Part shown: in pieces, positions 28,291-37,166 of the stretch
Layout of the letters: each line of letters opens with the position of its first letter
How positions within the stretch are numbered: the stretch's first letter is position 1
Assembly: GCF_904846075.1 (NCBI RefSeq)
Contig: NZ_CAJGZH010000003.1
Coordinates: forward strand, 372,001-436,000
DNA length: 64,000 nt
Direction: 5' to 3'
From: Psychrobacter glacincola
GTDB lineage: Bacteria > Pseudomonadota > Gammaproteobacteria > Pseudomonadales > Moraxellaceae
Program-made: the position numbers and the translations under genes
The notes under the pieces: model-generated
What the model saw: the letters and a program-made list of their open reading frames with translations, nothing else
What the model was told of the DNA's origin: nothing
Databases searched by the model: none

Positions 28291-29709
28291 CTAGGCATTG
28301 TGACCATTGTGGCGTTGCCATATTGTCTCACCAATGATGCCAGCCAACTGCTCGGCAATCTTATCTTTGCTCGCCTTCTCAAGTGTGACGCTATCGTGCT
28401 CATAACGCTCTGAGAAAAATACCTGCATGGCATTGTCATCGCTAGCAAAACCAATGTCTGCTCGGGAAACATCATTACAAGCGATCAAATCTAAATCTTT
28501 AGACACCAGTTTGCCACGAGCATAGCGCTCGATATCTTGCGTTTCTGCCGCAAAACCGACGACAAACAGCGCTGGATGCGCAAGCGAAATCGTCGCTAAG
28601 ATATCAGGATTTTTGACCAAACTCAGCGTCATCGCATCTTGGGTTTTTTTAATTTTTTGCGGGGCAGCTTCTTCAGTACGATAATCAGCGACAGCAGCCG
28701 TGGCGATAAAGATATCCGCAATTACATTTTGATTCTCGCTATGAGCATGCTCCTCATCATCAATCTCATGGCTGTGGTTATGACTGTGGCTATGATCATC
28801 GCCGCAATCACACTCGCCATGATGTTCATGTTGATGGCTATGGTGGTGTTCGTGATCGTGAGAATGGTCGTGCTCATCTTCAGGCACATACTGTAGCGCA
28901 CTGTGCGTACCATCCACGCACTGCTGGGCTGCTATCAGCATCTCTTTAGCCGACAACACATCAATGCGCGTGACATTCAGCGGTGTCGGCAGTGCCACTT
29001 TGCCACCCGCAATCAAAATAACGTCTGCACCAGCAGCCACGCAAGCACGTGCTAATGCAAATCCCATCTTGCCAGTAGAGTGATTGGACAAGTAGCGCAC
29101 CGGATCGATAGCTTCTACCGTCGGTCCTGCAGTAATCACCACTCGTTTACCGGCCAATAATTGCGGCGTGGTTTGCATGGCGTTAAATAATAACACTTCT
29201 GCCAATAGCTGCTCAGGTTCAGGCAAACGCCCTGCTCCCACATCACCGCAGGCTTGCTCACCGCTAGCAGGTTGAATAATCTGATAATTCATATCGCGCA
29301 GGGTTTGGACATTGAGATTGACCGCAGGGTGCGCCCACATCTGCTGATTCATGGCTGGTGCAATGATGACTGGTGCCGCCGTTGCAAGGCATACGGTTGT
29401 CAATAAATCATCAGCCATGCCCATCGCGAGACGCGCAAGCGTATTGGCAGAGGCTGGCGCAATGATGATTAAATCTGCCCATTTCGCCAATTCGATATGC
29501 CCCATCCCCGCTTCTGCTTTTTCATCGAGTAATGAGATATGCACCTCATTGCCAGTCAAAGCTTGCAGGGTCAGTGGCGTAATAAAAGCTTGTGCGCCTG
29601 TGGTCATAATGACACGCACATCAAAGCCTGCCTTGATTAATAGGCGGGCAAAGATAGCAGATTTATAAGCGGCGATACCGCCAGTGATAGCAAGCACAAT
29701 ATTGGACAT
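28291..29709 (-). CDS. coaBC: CoaBC (Dfp): phosphopantothenoylcysteine synthetase/decarboxylase with a His-rich insertion
   Basis: Bifunctional coenzyme A enzyme. The N-terminal FMN decarboxylase CoaC (about 1-185) shows APASANT, PAMNQQMW and the active-site ACGDVGAGR. The C-terminal synthetase CoaB (about 188-470) shows GPTVEAIDPVRYLSNHSTG, FIATAAVADYR, the KIKK motif and VGFAAET. Between residues about 279 and 328, just before AAVADYR, is an insertion with 18 histidines and a Cys-x-Cys, absent from usual ~400-residue homologues. Catalytic motifs are intact and the gene should be essential. Two Mets lie at the start; I use ATG 29709, and 29715 is equally possible. Divergent from radC. Confidence 0.93.
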   Translation of the reverse strand: MSNIVLAITGGIAAYKSAIFARLLIKAGFDVRVIMTTGAQAFITPLTLQALTGNEVHISLLDEKAEAGMGHIELAKWADLIIIAPASANTLARLAMGMADDLLTTVCLATAAPVIIAPAMNQQMWAHPAVNLNVQTLRDMNYQIIQPASGEQACGDVGAGRLPEPEQLLAEVLLFNAMQTTPQLLAGKRVVITAGPTVEAIDPVRYLSNHSTGKMGFALARACVAAGADVILIAGGKVALPTPLNVTRIDVLSAKEMLIAAQQCVDGTHSALQYVPEDEHDHSHDHEHHHSHQHEHHGECDCGDDHSHSHNHSHEIDDEEHAHSENQNVIADIFIATAAVADYRTEEAAPQKIKKTQDAMTLSLVKNPDILATISLAHPALFVVGFAAETQDIERYARGKLVSKDLDLIACNDVSRADIGFASDDNAMQVFFSERYEHDSVTLEKASKDKIAEQLAGIIGETIWQRHNGHNA

Positions 29710-29836
29710 AAGCATGGCATCAATAAAAAGTTGAAAGATAAAATTGCGCTTATAGTAACAATTATGAGATAAGTTGGGTAAGAATTTCCGTATTTACTCA
29801 ATATATCTGACAGCAATCCATTCTCAAGGAGTGACA

Positions 29837-30520
29837 ATGGCGATTAAAGACTGGCATGAAGATGATAGACCACGTGAAAAACTACTGAAATTTGGGGCAG
29901 CTCATTTATCTGATGCCGAGATATTAGCGATATTTCTGCGCACAGGTACGCAGTCACAGTCAGCTATCGAATTGGCGCGTCATTTGATCGAGCAATTTGG
30001 TAGCTTGGCAGAATTATTGGCGGCGCCGCAAAAGACTGTACTGGCTTGTCATGGTATTGGTCCTGCCAAATACGCGCAGATATTGGCCTCACTTGAGATG
30101 GGCACGCGTTATTTGGACAGTCAGCTTAAAAATGGTCACGCACTTGGGCGCTCGCAAATGGTCAAAGACTATATCAGTACTCAGCTGCGCGGGGAGCATC
30201 GCGAAGTCTTTGCGGTACTTTGCTTAGACAATGCGCTAAATCTCATTAATTTTGAGATACTGTTTACTGGCGGCATCTCCTCTTGCTCCGTCTGTATCAA
30301 ACACGTTCTGCGTCATGCTTTGAGTCACGCCGCCAGCCAACTCATCGTCGCACACAATCATCCACATACCGATGCGACCCCTTCAACGGCAGACAATTTA
30401 TTAACTTACGAGCTAAAGAAAGCCTGCGATTTAATCGATTTATCCTTGGTAGACCACATCATTGTTGGACGCAATGAGACATTATCTTATGCAGAAAGCG
30501 GCTTAGCGCCTTTTGGATAA
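29837..30520 (+). CDS. radC: RadC-family JAMM-domain protein
   Basis: A 227-residue protein from ATG 29837, preceded by AAGGAG; the longer in-frame extension to 29774 is not needed. Helix-hairpin-helix segment GIGPAKYAQILASLEMG (about residue 70-90), then the MPN+/JAMM metal motif HNHPHTDATPSTAD with the two His, Ser and Asp. RadC was once linked to DNA repair, but its role remains unsettled. It is divergent from coaBC, a conserved arrangement in many gammaproteobacteria. Confidence 0.93.
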   Translation: MAIKDWHEDDRPREKLLKFGAAHLSDAEILAIFLRTGTQSQSAIELARHLIEQFGSLAELLAAPQKTVLACHGIGPAKYAQILASLEMGTRYLDSQLKNGHALGRSQMVKDYISTQLRGEHREVFAVLCLDNALNLINFEILFTGGISSCSVCIKHVLRHALSHAASQLIVAHNHPHTDATPSTADNLLTYELKKACDLIDLSLVDHIIVGRNETLSYAESGLAPFG

Positions 30521-30867
30521 TCGATAACGACTGTTATTTTTGCCTATATGAGAAAATCTTGATACATATAATCGACACAGCGTAGCATTTTAGCTATTGA
30601 TAGTTATCGGCAACTGTTTCATATTGATGGCTAAATTTGTCTTTTATTTGTCTGTCAGTGGTTAGACAGTTATCAAAGCCACTTTTGTAAAATGCTCAAC
30701 AAATTAAAATTGATTATAAAATATGCTACAAAATCCATAACGGCTCATTGGTTTAATTTGGTCACCAGACCCTTAAACATCAGCAAAAATAACAACAAGA
30801 TTTATTCAAACACTTTAATACACACATTTTTCGCGCTTTTGGTTTAGCGTTATAAAAGGAGACAGTC
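30521..30867. other. Intergenic region upstream of the fadE-like gene
   Basis: An AT-rich gap of 347 bp that should hold the promoter of the acyl-CoA dehydrogenase gene. An imperfect inverted repeat CTGTC/GACAG lies near 30650-30670. I see no terminator, RNA gene or coding frame. Confidence 0.35.
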
Positions 30868-33813
30868 ATGGCAATTGGCTTATTTATTTTGGCAATCATT
30901 ATTCAATTAGCCATGGTTTTGGCCATCTTTTTATTGTCCCTATCACGAGTCACAGGCAGTATCGTTGCCCTAGTTACCGTCCTTGTCACCGCCTTTATCA
31001 GTCCTTGGTCGCTCATTTTGGGCATACCAATCGCTTTACTTTGCATCGTTTTGCTCGTCGCCCCTATTCGTCAGTCACTGATTACCAAACCTGTTTACAA
31101 GACTTTGGGCGGGGCAATGCCGAGCATGAGCGATACCGAGCGCGAAGCACTCGATGCGGGTACCAGCTGGTGGGAAAAAGAGCTGTTTATGGGCAATCCC
31201 GACTGGGATACTTTTGCTCAATATCCCTATCCAGAGCTGTCGGCAGAAGAGCAAAGCTTTATTGATAATGAAGTAGAAGTACTATGCGCCATGCTTGATG
31301 AATGGAAAATTCAGCATGAAGACAAAGAGCTGTCGCCTGAAGCGTGGCAATTTATCAAAGCCAATGGATTTTTAGGCTTAATCATTCCAAAAGAGTTTGG
31401 CGGTTTAGATTTTAGCTCTTATGCACAAAGCCGTATCATGAGTAAAATCGCTTCGCGCTCGCCGACCGCTGCGGTTACCTGTATGGTGCCAAACTCGCTC
31501 GGCCCTGGTGAGCTGTTGATGCATTACGGTACAGACGAACAAAAACAGCGTTGGCTACCCGGTCTTGCCAAAGGTGACGAGGTACCTTGCTTTGGTTTGA
31601 CGGGCCCAGAAGCAGGCTCCGATGCTGGTGCGATTCCAGATACAGGGGTGGTTTGTTATGGTACGCACGAGGGCGAGCAAGTGCTCGGTTTGCGTATGAA
31701 CTTTTCTAAGCGCTGGATTACCCTCGCACCTATCGCCACGGTCGTGGGTTTAGCATTCAAGATGCATGATCCTGAAGGTTTGCTTGGCAATCCTGATAAG
31801 ACCGATTACGGTATCACTTGTGCGCTTGTGCCTGCCAGCCATGAAGGCGTTATCATAGGACCACGCCATAATCCAATTGGCTCGCCATTTATGAATGGTA
31901 CAGTCGATGGTAAAGACGTCTTTATTCCACTAGACTACATCATCGGCGGCGTCGAAAATGCGGGTCGTGGTTGGCGTATGCTGATGGAGTGCTTGGGCGT
32001 TGGTCGCGGCATCTCTTTACCAGCTTTATCAACCTCAGCCAGTGAAATGACGTATCTGTCTGTCGGTGCTTTTGCCAAAGTACGCGAACAGTTTAAAATC
32101 TCTGTTGGCAAGTTTGAAGGCGTCCAAGACGCTACCAGCCGCATGGCAAGTAACACTTATATGCTAGAGGCATTTCGTCACCTCGTCACCTGCGGTCTGA
32201 ACCAAGGCGGCACACCATCAGTGATGACGGCAATGGCAAAATACTATGCGACTGAAACCATGCGCAGTGTGGTTAACGACGGTATGGATGTGGTTGGTGG
32301 TCGCGCGGTACAGATGGGTCCACGTAACTTTTTGGCCACCCCTTATCAGGCAATTCCAGTATCTATCACGGTTGAAGGCGCAAATATCTTGACGCGCTCA
32401 CTCATGATATTTGGTCAAGGCGCAATGCGTTGCCATCCTTATCTCTTTGATGAGCTGCAATTGTTGCAAAGCGAAGATAAAGAAGGCGCACTCAAACAGT
32501 TCGACACACTGTTTTTTAAACATTTGGGTTATACCTTTAATCGCGGCGCAAAGGCATTTGTCGCAGGTTATGTCGGTGGCAGTAATTATGCACCAAGCTT
32601 TGCGGACAGCTTTACTCGCCCCTACTACAAACACATCAACCGCCTGAGCGCAAGTTTTGCCTTAACGGCTGATATGGCGTTAGGGTTGCTCGCTGGTGAC
32701 TTAAAACGCAAAGAGATGCTGTCTGGACGCTTAGCTGATATTCATAGCCATTTATTCATTAGTACTGCTATTTTGCAGTTTTATGAGCATGGTACTAAAT
32801 CAGCGTCCGAACGCTTGCATGCTGAGGTTGCCTTACAAAATAGCTTATATACCATTCAAGAAGCTTTTGAAGCCTTTTTTGCAAACTTCCCTAATCGCAT
32901 GGCGGCCAGTTTGGTCAGTTTTGTGACTTTTCCTAGCGGCTCTATCTTTACGCCGCCAAGCGATGAGCTCAAACGCAAGTTGGGCGATGCTTTTATGGAT
33001 GACTTTGAAGCCAACCCGTTCCGTGATTATCTCAAAACCATGGTCTATTATAATACTGAAGCCGATGATGTCACTGGACGTATGGAACACGCTTATCAAA
33101 CGCTACTGAGCATCGAGCCATTATGGCAGAGGTTTAAAAAGGCTGAACACAAGGACAGTTTTGAAGGGCTTACTTTTGAGGATCATGTGGTATATGCCAG
33201 CCAAAACGGCGATATTACCGAAGAAGAAGCTGAAGTGCTTATTCAGTACAACGCCATACGCTTTGACTCATTATTGACCGATGTATTCGATAAACATTTA
33301 TTGCATGCTCAAGAGCGCACCAATCCACACAGCCTTGATAATGCCGTACAGCAATTAACGGACTATGCACAATTGAAAAATGACGCGCAAGCTAGAAATG
33401 GCATTGCGACAAACATGACAGCTGAAAATGATGTCGACTCTAATAATTTGGCTACGCCCGTCAGTACAGACAAACCAACTGGCGATGCCAACCCCAATCA
33501 TGGTTATGAGAGTGACGGTGATGTAGAAATGGTCAAAGAGCAAGATACTATTGAGGAGGTACGTGCACAGACCAACTTTGATGAGTCTGAGCCTAAGATC
33601 GAAGCACTAGATCATCGCCACCGTGATGCAGAGTCACACTTAAGTGAACGTATGAGTAACAACCATCGTCTGAATCAACATAATGCTGACGACCTAGAGC
33701 CTTCTGAAATATCTGAAGATGCAGAAAATGTGAAGGATAATATAGATAAACCTGCCGCTACTGATTCTAAATGGCAGGATGGTCTACGCCGTGATGAAAG
33801 TGACAAAGTCTAA
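30868..33813 (+). CDS. fadE: FadE-type acyl-CoA dehydrogenase with long acidic C-terminal tail
   Basis: First oxidative step of fatty-acid beta-oxidation. Two or three membrane helices at about 1-70, as in E. coli FadE, tether it to the inner membrane. The FAD dehydrogenase core follows: EFGGLDFSSYAQS, CFGLTGPEAGSDAG, ITLAPIATVVGLAF, VEGANILTRSLMIFGQGA. A C-terminal DUF1974-like domain covers about residues 560-840. The final roughly 140 residues are Asp/Glu/Asn-rich and probably disordered, taking the length to 981 against 814 in E. coli. AAAGGAGA precedes the ATG. Single-gene unit; the nearest terminator is 258 bp downstream, beyond a miniature element. Confidence 0.92.
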   Translation: MAIGLFILAIIIQLAMVLAIFLLSLSRVTGSIVALVTVLVTAFISPWSLILGIPIALLCIVLLVAPIRQSLITKPVYKTLGGAMPSMSDTEREALDAGTSWWEKELFMGNPDWDTFAQYPYPELSAEEQSFIDNEVEVLCAMLDEWKIQHEDKELSPEAWQFIKANGFLGLIIPKEFGGLDFSSYAQSRIMSKIASRSPTAAVTCMVPNSLGPGELLMHYGTDEQKQRWLPGLAKGDEVPCFGLTGPEAGSDAGAIPDTGVVCYGTHEGEQVLGLRMNFSKRWITLAPIATVVGLAFKMHDPEGLLGNPDKTDYGITCALVPASHEGVIIGPRHNPIGSPFMNGTVDGKDVFIPLDYIIGGVENAGRGWRMLMECLGVGRGISLPALSTSASEMTYLSVGAFAKVREQFKISVGKFEGVQDATSRMASNTYMLEAFRHLVTCGLNQGGTPSVMTAMAKYYATETMRSVVNDGMDVVGGRAVQMGPRNFLATPYQAIPVSITVEGANILTRSLMIFGQGAMRCHPYLFDELQLLQSEDKEGALKQFDTLFFKHLGYTFNRGAKAFVAGYVGGSNYAPSFADSFTRPYYKHINRLSASFALTADMALGLLAGDLKRKEMLSGRLADIHSHLFISTAILQFYEHGTKSASERLHAEVALQNSLYTIQEAFEAFFANFPNRMAASLVSFVTFPSGSIFTPPSDELKRKLGDAFMDDFEANPFRDYLKTMVYYNTEADDVTGRMEHAYQTLLSIEPLWQRFKKAEHKDSFEGLTFEDHVVYASQNGDITEEEAEVLIQYNAIRFDSLLTDVFDKHLLHAQERTNPHSLDNAVQQLTDYAQLKNDAQARNGIATNMTAENDVDSNNLATPVSTDKPTGDANPNHGYESDGDVEMVKEQDTIEEVRAQTNFDESEPKIEALDHRHRDAESHLSERMSNNHRLNQHNADDLEPSEISEDAENVKDNIDKPAATDSKWQDGLRRDESDKV

Positions 33814-33819
33814 AGTCAA

Positions 33820-33870
33820 AAGCTTTGATAATTCTCGAACAAGCTTTGAAATAATAGGCTTTGAAATAAC
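33820..33870. repeat. Three short direct repeats downstream of fadE
   Basis: GCTTTGA followed by AT-rich bases occurs three times in about 50 bp just after the fadE stop (near 33821, 33842, 33858). No function is apparent; it could be slippage-derived. Confidence 0.35.
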
Positions 33871-33926
33871 AAGACACAAAAGAATCAGGCTTAAAATATT
33901 TAAAAAACAATAGGTGTTAAGGCTGC

Positions 33927-34033
33927 TATAGTCGATTCAATTTAAAAGTAGTACAAGGCAACCGAGTGTAGATGTATATTTAATACTTCAAGCGAGGTTA
34001 ACGCAGTAATACTTTTATAGTGGAATGACTATA
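33927..34033. repeat. Miniature element family B, copy 2 (107 bp)
   Basis: Same orientation, length and ends as 16311-16417, with two differences in 107 positions. It is inserted between fadE and its downstream terminator. The near-identity of two copies about 17.6 kb apart implies recent mobility. Confidence 0.8.
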
Positions 34034-34070
34034 AAAGCCTTGCACGATACATTCTGATCATTCACTTAGA

Positions 34071-34101
34071 AAAGACTGCCCCATTTGAGCAGTCTTTTTT
34101 T
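34071..34101 (+). terminator. Rho-independent terminator downstream of fadE
   Basis: Stem AAAGACTGC/GCAGTCTTT with a 9-base loop and a run of T. It lies beyond miniature element B, so the element apparently inserted between gene and terminator. Confidence 0.8.
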
Positions 34102-34126
34102 AGTTATGAATCGCCATTTTTAACCA

Positions 34127-34421
34127 TTAAGGCGTGTTTGATGATTCAACCATGGCACTGACAGAGACTGTTTTTTAGGCAGTTCAACGTTAAAAATAGT
34201 CAGTTTAGTCATTCTAAGCCTCTACTTTTAACAATGAAATGGCAAAAAACAGCCCTATCGCCCTCTATTAATATTGGAAATAATACTAAATTCTCCCAGA
34301 TCCATATAAAAAATATGTTATAAAACTAATTAAGGCATGAGCATTACCGTCATTTTATGCTTTGTCTAGAACAGTTTTGGCGATCAGCCGTATCTATTTT
34401 TGAATGTTCAACACGCCTTAA
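34127..34421. repeat. Putative miniature element family C (about 295 bp)
   Basis: Terminal inverted repeats begin TTAAGGCGTGTTTGATGATT at the left and TTAAGGCGTGTTGAACATTC at the right (read on the minus strand), matching at about 20 of 23 positions with one gap. The interior has no coding frame. A similar single end occurs at 37145. It sits between the fadE terminator and the broken symporter gene. Family identity and mobility are inferred from the ends only. Confidence 0.5.
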
Positions 34422-34813
34422 TATTGGTCAATATGCCTTGTCATTTACCTACTTTACTCGCGAAAAATTCGGCGTAGATAACTTAACTATTGATTTATAT
34501 TACCTTAGTCATAAAAAAACGTTGCAGTATCCTTAACAATTATTTTATATTGTGCCCCGAAAACGTGACACTAAGTGGAAGTTGAAAGAATTTAATAGAC
34601 GTAGCAAGAGCGGTGATAATAATGGCAACAATCACATTGATGTGAGCAGCCTATCTATCCGTTACTGGGGCACGTACACAAAGGATATAAGTTATGTGGA
34701 AAAATATGGGACTGACGGGCAAGATTATTGTTGCCATGGTACTCGGTATCGTACTGGGTTTATTTATAAACTACTCAGGGCTGAATGCCGAAGGTGGTTT
34801 TGTTAGTACGTAT

Positions 34814-35791
34814 ACCCCACTCTCAACTTGAAATAAGCAAATCAAACTGAAGAGGCGGATTACCAAGTTTTTTGTTGAGTACAAAGCACAGATTGTGTGA
34901 AAGAATCTTACGAATCAATCGATGAGACAAATGCCATAAATCTCTTGCTCGTACCCTTTGTATATTAAATCGTTCTGATAGCTGACCAATGACTGTTTCA
35001 ACGATACGGCGGGCTTTCATCAGCCGTCTTACCACAGGTTTGGGCCTATCCTCTTTCATGTTAGCTCTGAGTGGCGTTTGTAAATCCACGCCTTGAGCGT
35101 CGTAGTACGATGTCAGACTAGGGCTGATATACCCTTTATCAGCGCCAAGTAGCCCATGAATATGAGTGGTGATTTCTGGGGCAACGGCTCTTTCATCAAC
35201 ATTGGCAGGAGCAAAGGTAAAGCCTTTAATCATGCCCGATAAGTTAACAAGCAAATGTCCTTCAAAGCCATAGTACCTCTCTTGCTTAGCCGCACAGTAG
35301 CTAAAAGCCGCTAAGTCTTGATAGTTTTTATGCCGATAAGCGCGTCCATAATGACAGACGGGTATCGGAAAACCATCCATAAAATGGATGTTGTCACGGC
35401 CCTCGAGTTCACTGACTTTATCTTGTATCTGCTGTTTGACTTGCCACAGATTGGCGCAGTGCTTTGAAGTTAGGGTATGAGCCGATGGCTGGAAACCAGT
35501 CTTGCCAATGCTGGGTAAAGTATTGCCAAATTTGTTTGTCTTGATCTAGGTGTAAAAATTCACCGACCATCTCCATGCAAATGATCTCAGGATCACTCAA
35601 CTTTGGTGCGTAACCTGCACTTCGCAAGGGTTTGGTGACGACTATTTTGTAATATTGCTCTACCATTAAATAGATATTGATGATAAATTCGTCTATGGGC
35701 ATCTCATGACTCCATTGTATTCTTGGTCGAAAACAATAGATTAGTGAGGTGCTCTTCTTTTTTCAATCACTTTCGAAGTTGAGAGTGGGGT
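34814..35791 (-). mobile_element. IS982-family insertion sequence (978 bp) with 7-bp target duplication
   Basis: The ends are perfect 16-bp inverted repeats beginning ACCCCACTCTC. The target TACGTAT is present at 34807-34813 and again at 35792-35798. Removal of the element plus one target copy restores the symporter frame. The length, end sequence beginning AC, 7-bp duplication and transposase type fit IS982. The transposase stop codon lies within the left terminal repeat. Confidence 0.92.
34823..35702 (-). pseudogene. IS982-type DDE transposase, frameshifted
   Basis: The N-terminal part (35702 to about 35468) has the IS982 signature LSDPEIICMEMVGEFLHLD and WFPAIGSYPNF. At 35461-35468 the frame is lost. 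The family sequence resumes one frame over as KHCANLWQVKQQIQDKVSEL and runs through the catalytic motifs FMDGFP, LLGADKGY and RIVETVIGQL to 34823. A 2-base deletion or 1-base insertion explains it. IS982 transposases are normally one frame, so this is a mutation rather than programmed shifting, and the copy is probably immobile on its own. Confidence 0.88.
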
Positions 35792-37097
35792 TACGTATAT
35801 TACGAACGGTTTCCTCGCTATCGTTGGCAAGCTATTTGTTAACTCGTTAAAAATGTTGGTAGTCCCCTTAGTACTGATTTCACTGATTTGCGGCGTTTGC
35901 GGCATTGGTGACATTCGTTTGCTTGGTCGTATTGGTACCAAAACGTTCATTATTTATATGATCACCACCGCACTCGCTATCGCAACAGCAATTGGGCTTG
36001 GCGTGCTATTTGGTATCGGTAAAGGCATGAATATCGAAACCGAAGCGGCATTTGAAGCAGCTTCAGCGCCGCCGCTGCTTGATGTGTTCTCTAATATTAT
36101 CCCATCAAACCCCATCAGCGCGATGGCAAATGGTGATATGTTATCGATTATTTTCTTTGCTATTTTGATCGGTGTTAGTATCTTGATGGTGGGTAAACCT
36201 GCCAAAGGCTTAGTGCAGAGCTTAGAATTAATCAATGAAGTCATCTTAAAAATGGTGACCATCATTATGAATCTTGCACCTTATGGTGTATTTGCGCTAT
36301 TGACCAAAGCAATGGCAGAGCTGGGTTTAGACTTGATTTGGTCACTGCTCGGTTATGTGGCGGTATTGGTCGGCTCATTGGCATTCCATTTCTTTGTCAC
36401 TATGATGATTGTACTCAAAGTCTCTTCAGGCTTATCCATCAAAACCTTTTTGGCAAAAATGCGTGAAGTTCAGATTTTTGCTTTTAGTACCTCAAGCTCG
36501 AACGCGACGATTCCTATTACCTTGCGTACGGTCACCAAGCGCATGGGCGTTAATAACTCAGTCGCCTCATTTACGGTGCCTTTTGGTGCGACCATCAACA
36601 TGGATGGTACCGCCATTATGCAAGGTACTGCGACCATTTTCATTGCCAATATTTATGGTATTGACTTGGGCGTGACTGAGTATCTAACTGTCATTCTAAT
36701 GTCCGTTTTGGCTTCCGTCGGTACCGCTGGTGTACCGGGTGTTGGTCTGATTATGCTATCAATGGTATTTGCCCAAGTCGGTCTACCTATCGAAGGCATC
36801 GGTCTTATCTTAGGTGTGGATCGTATCCTTGATATGTTACGTACCGCAGTGAACGTCGGTGGCGATGCCGCTGACGGCTATTGTGGCAAAATCAGAAGGT
36901 AAAATGGATTTGGCTATTTATAACGATCCTAACGCTGGTGCAAAAGACGTGTTTGATGGTCACATTGATGAAGACAATGAGCGTGAATTCTCTGAAGTCT
37001 TTAGTGATGGGATCATGGGCAGTGAATACGATGATATCGATCGTCGTCGCTAGGCACTTATATTGAATAAATTTTGATGATTTATTCACGATCCATA

Positions 37098-37130
37098 AAA
37101 AACCTCAGTCATATTGGCTGAGGTTTTTTT
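37098..37130 (+). terminator. Rho-independent terminator after the symporter pseudogene
   Basis: Stem AACCTCAG/CTGAGGTT with a 9-base loop followed by seven T. It lies 45 bp after the ancestral symporter stop, and an A-rich left side might also terminate the opposing TauE-type gene. Confidence 0.85.
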
Positions 37131-37144
37131 CTTTGCTAAATACA

Positions 37145-37161
37145 TTTAGGGCGTGTTGAAC
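37145..37161. repeat. Solitary end resembling element C
   Basis: TTAGGGCGTGTTGAACA is nearly identical to the right end of element C (34421, minus strand). It abuts the stop codon of the following permease gene. No partner end is visible nearby, so it is a remnant or a coincidence. Confidence 0.35.
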
Positions 37162-37166
37162 AACAA

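Larger units (their letters stand above)
34694..37053 (+). pseudogene. Dicarboxylate/amino acid:cation symporter (GltP/DctA family), split by an IS and frameshifted
   Basis: The 5' part (34694-34813, 40 codons, AAGGAT upstream) ends at VSTY. After the insertion sequence and the second target copy the frame resumes at ITNGFLAIVGKLFVNSLK (35799), exactly in phase. Family motifs follow: FSTSSSNATIPITL, FTVPFGATINMDGTA, and the final VDRILDMLRTAVNV. Near 36873 a second lesion, most simply loss of a TG unit, shifts the frame. The downstream frame then reads LTAIVAKSEGKMDLAIYNDP to the stop at 37053, as expected for the family. Intact, it would import glutamate, aspartate or C4-dicarboxylates. Two independent disruptions mean it is not functional as written. 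Confidence 0.9.

Noticed and set aside
34552..34806. 84-codon frame ahead of the IS
   Set aside because: It overlaps the start of the symporter in another frame and reads as basic, Cys-rich nonsense; the symporter frame with its ribosome binding site explains the region.
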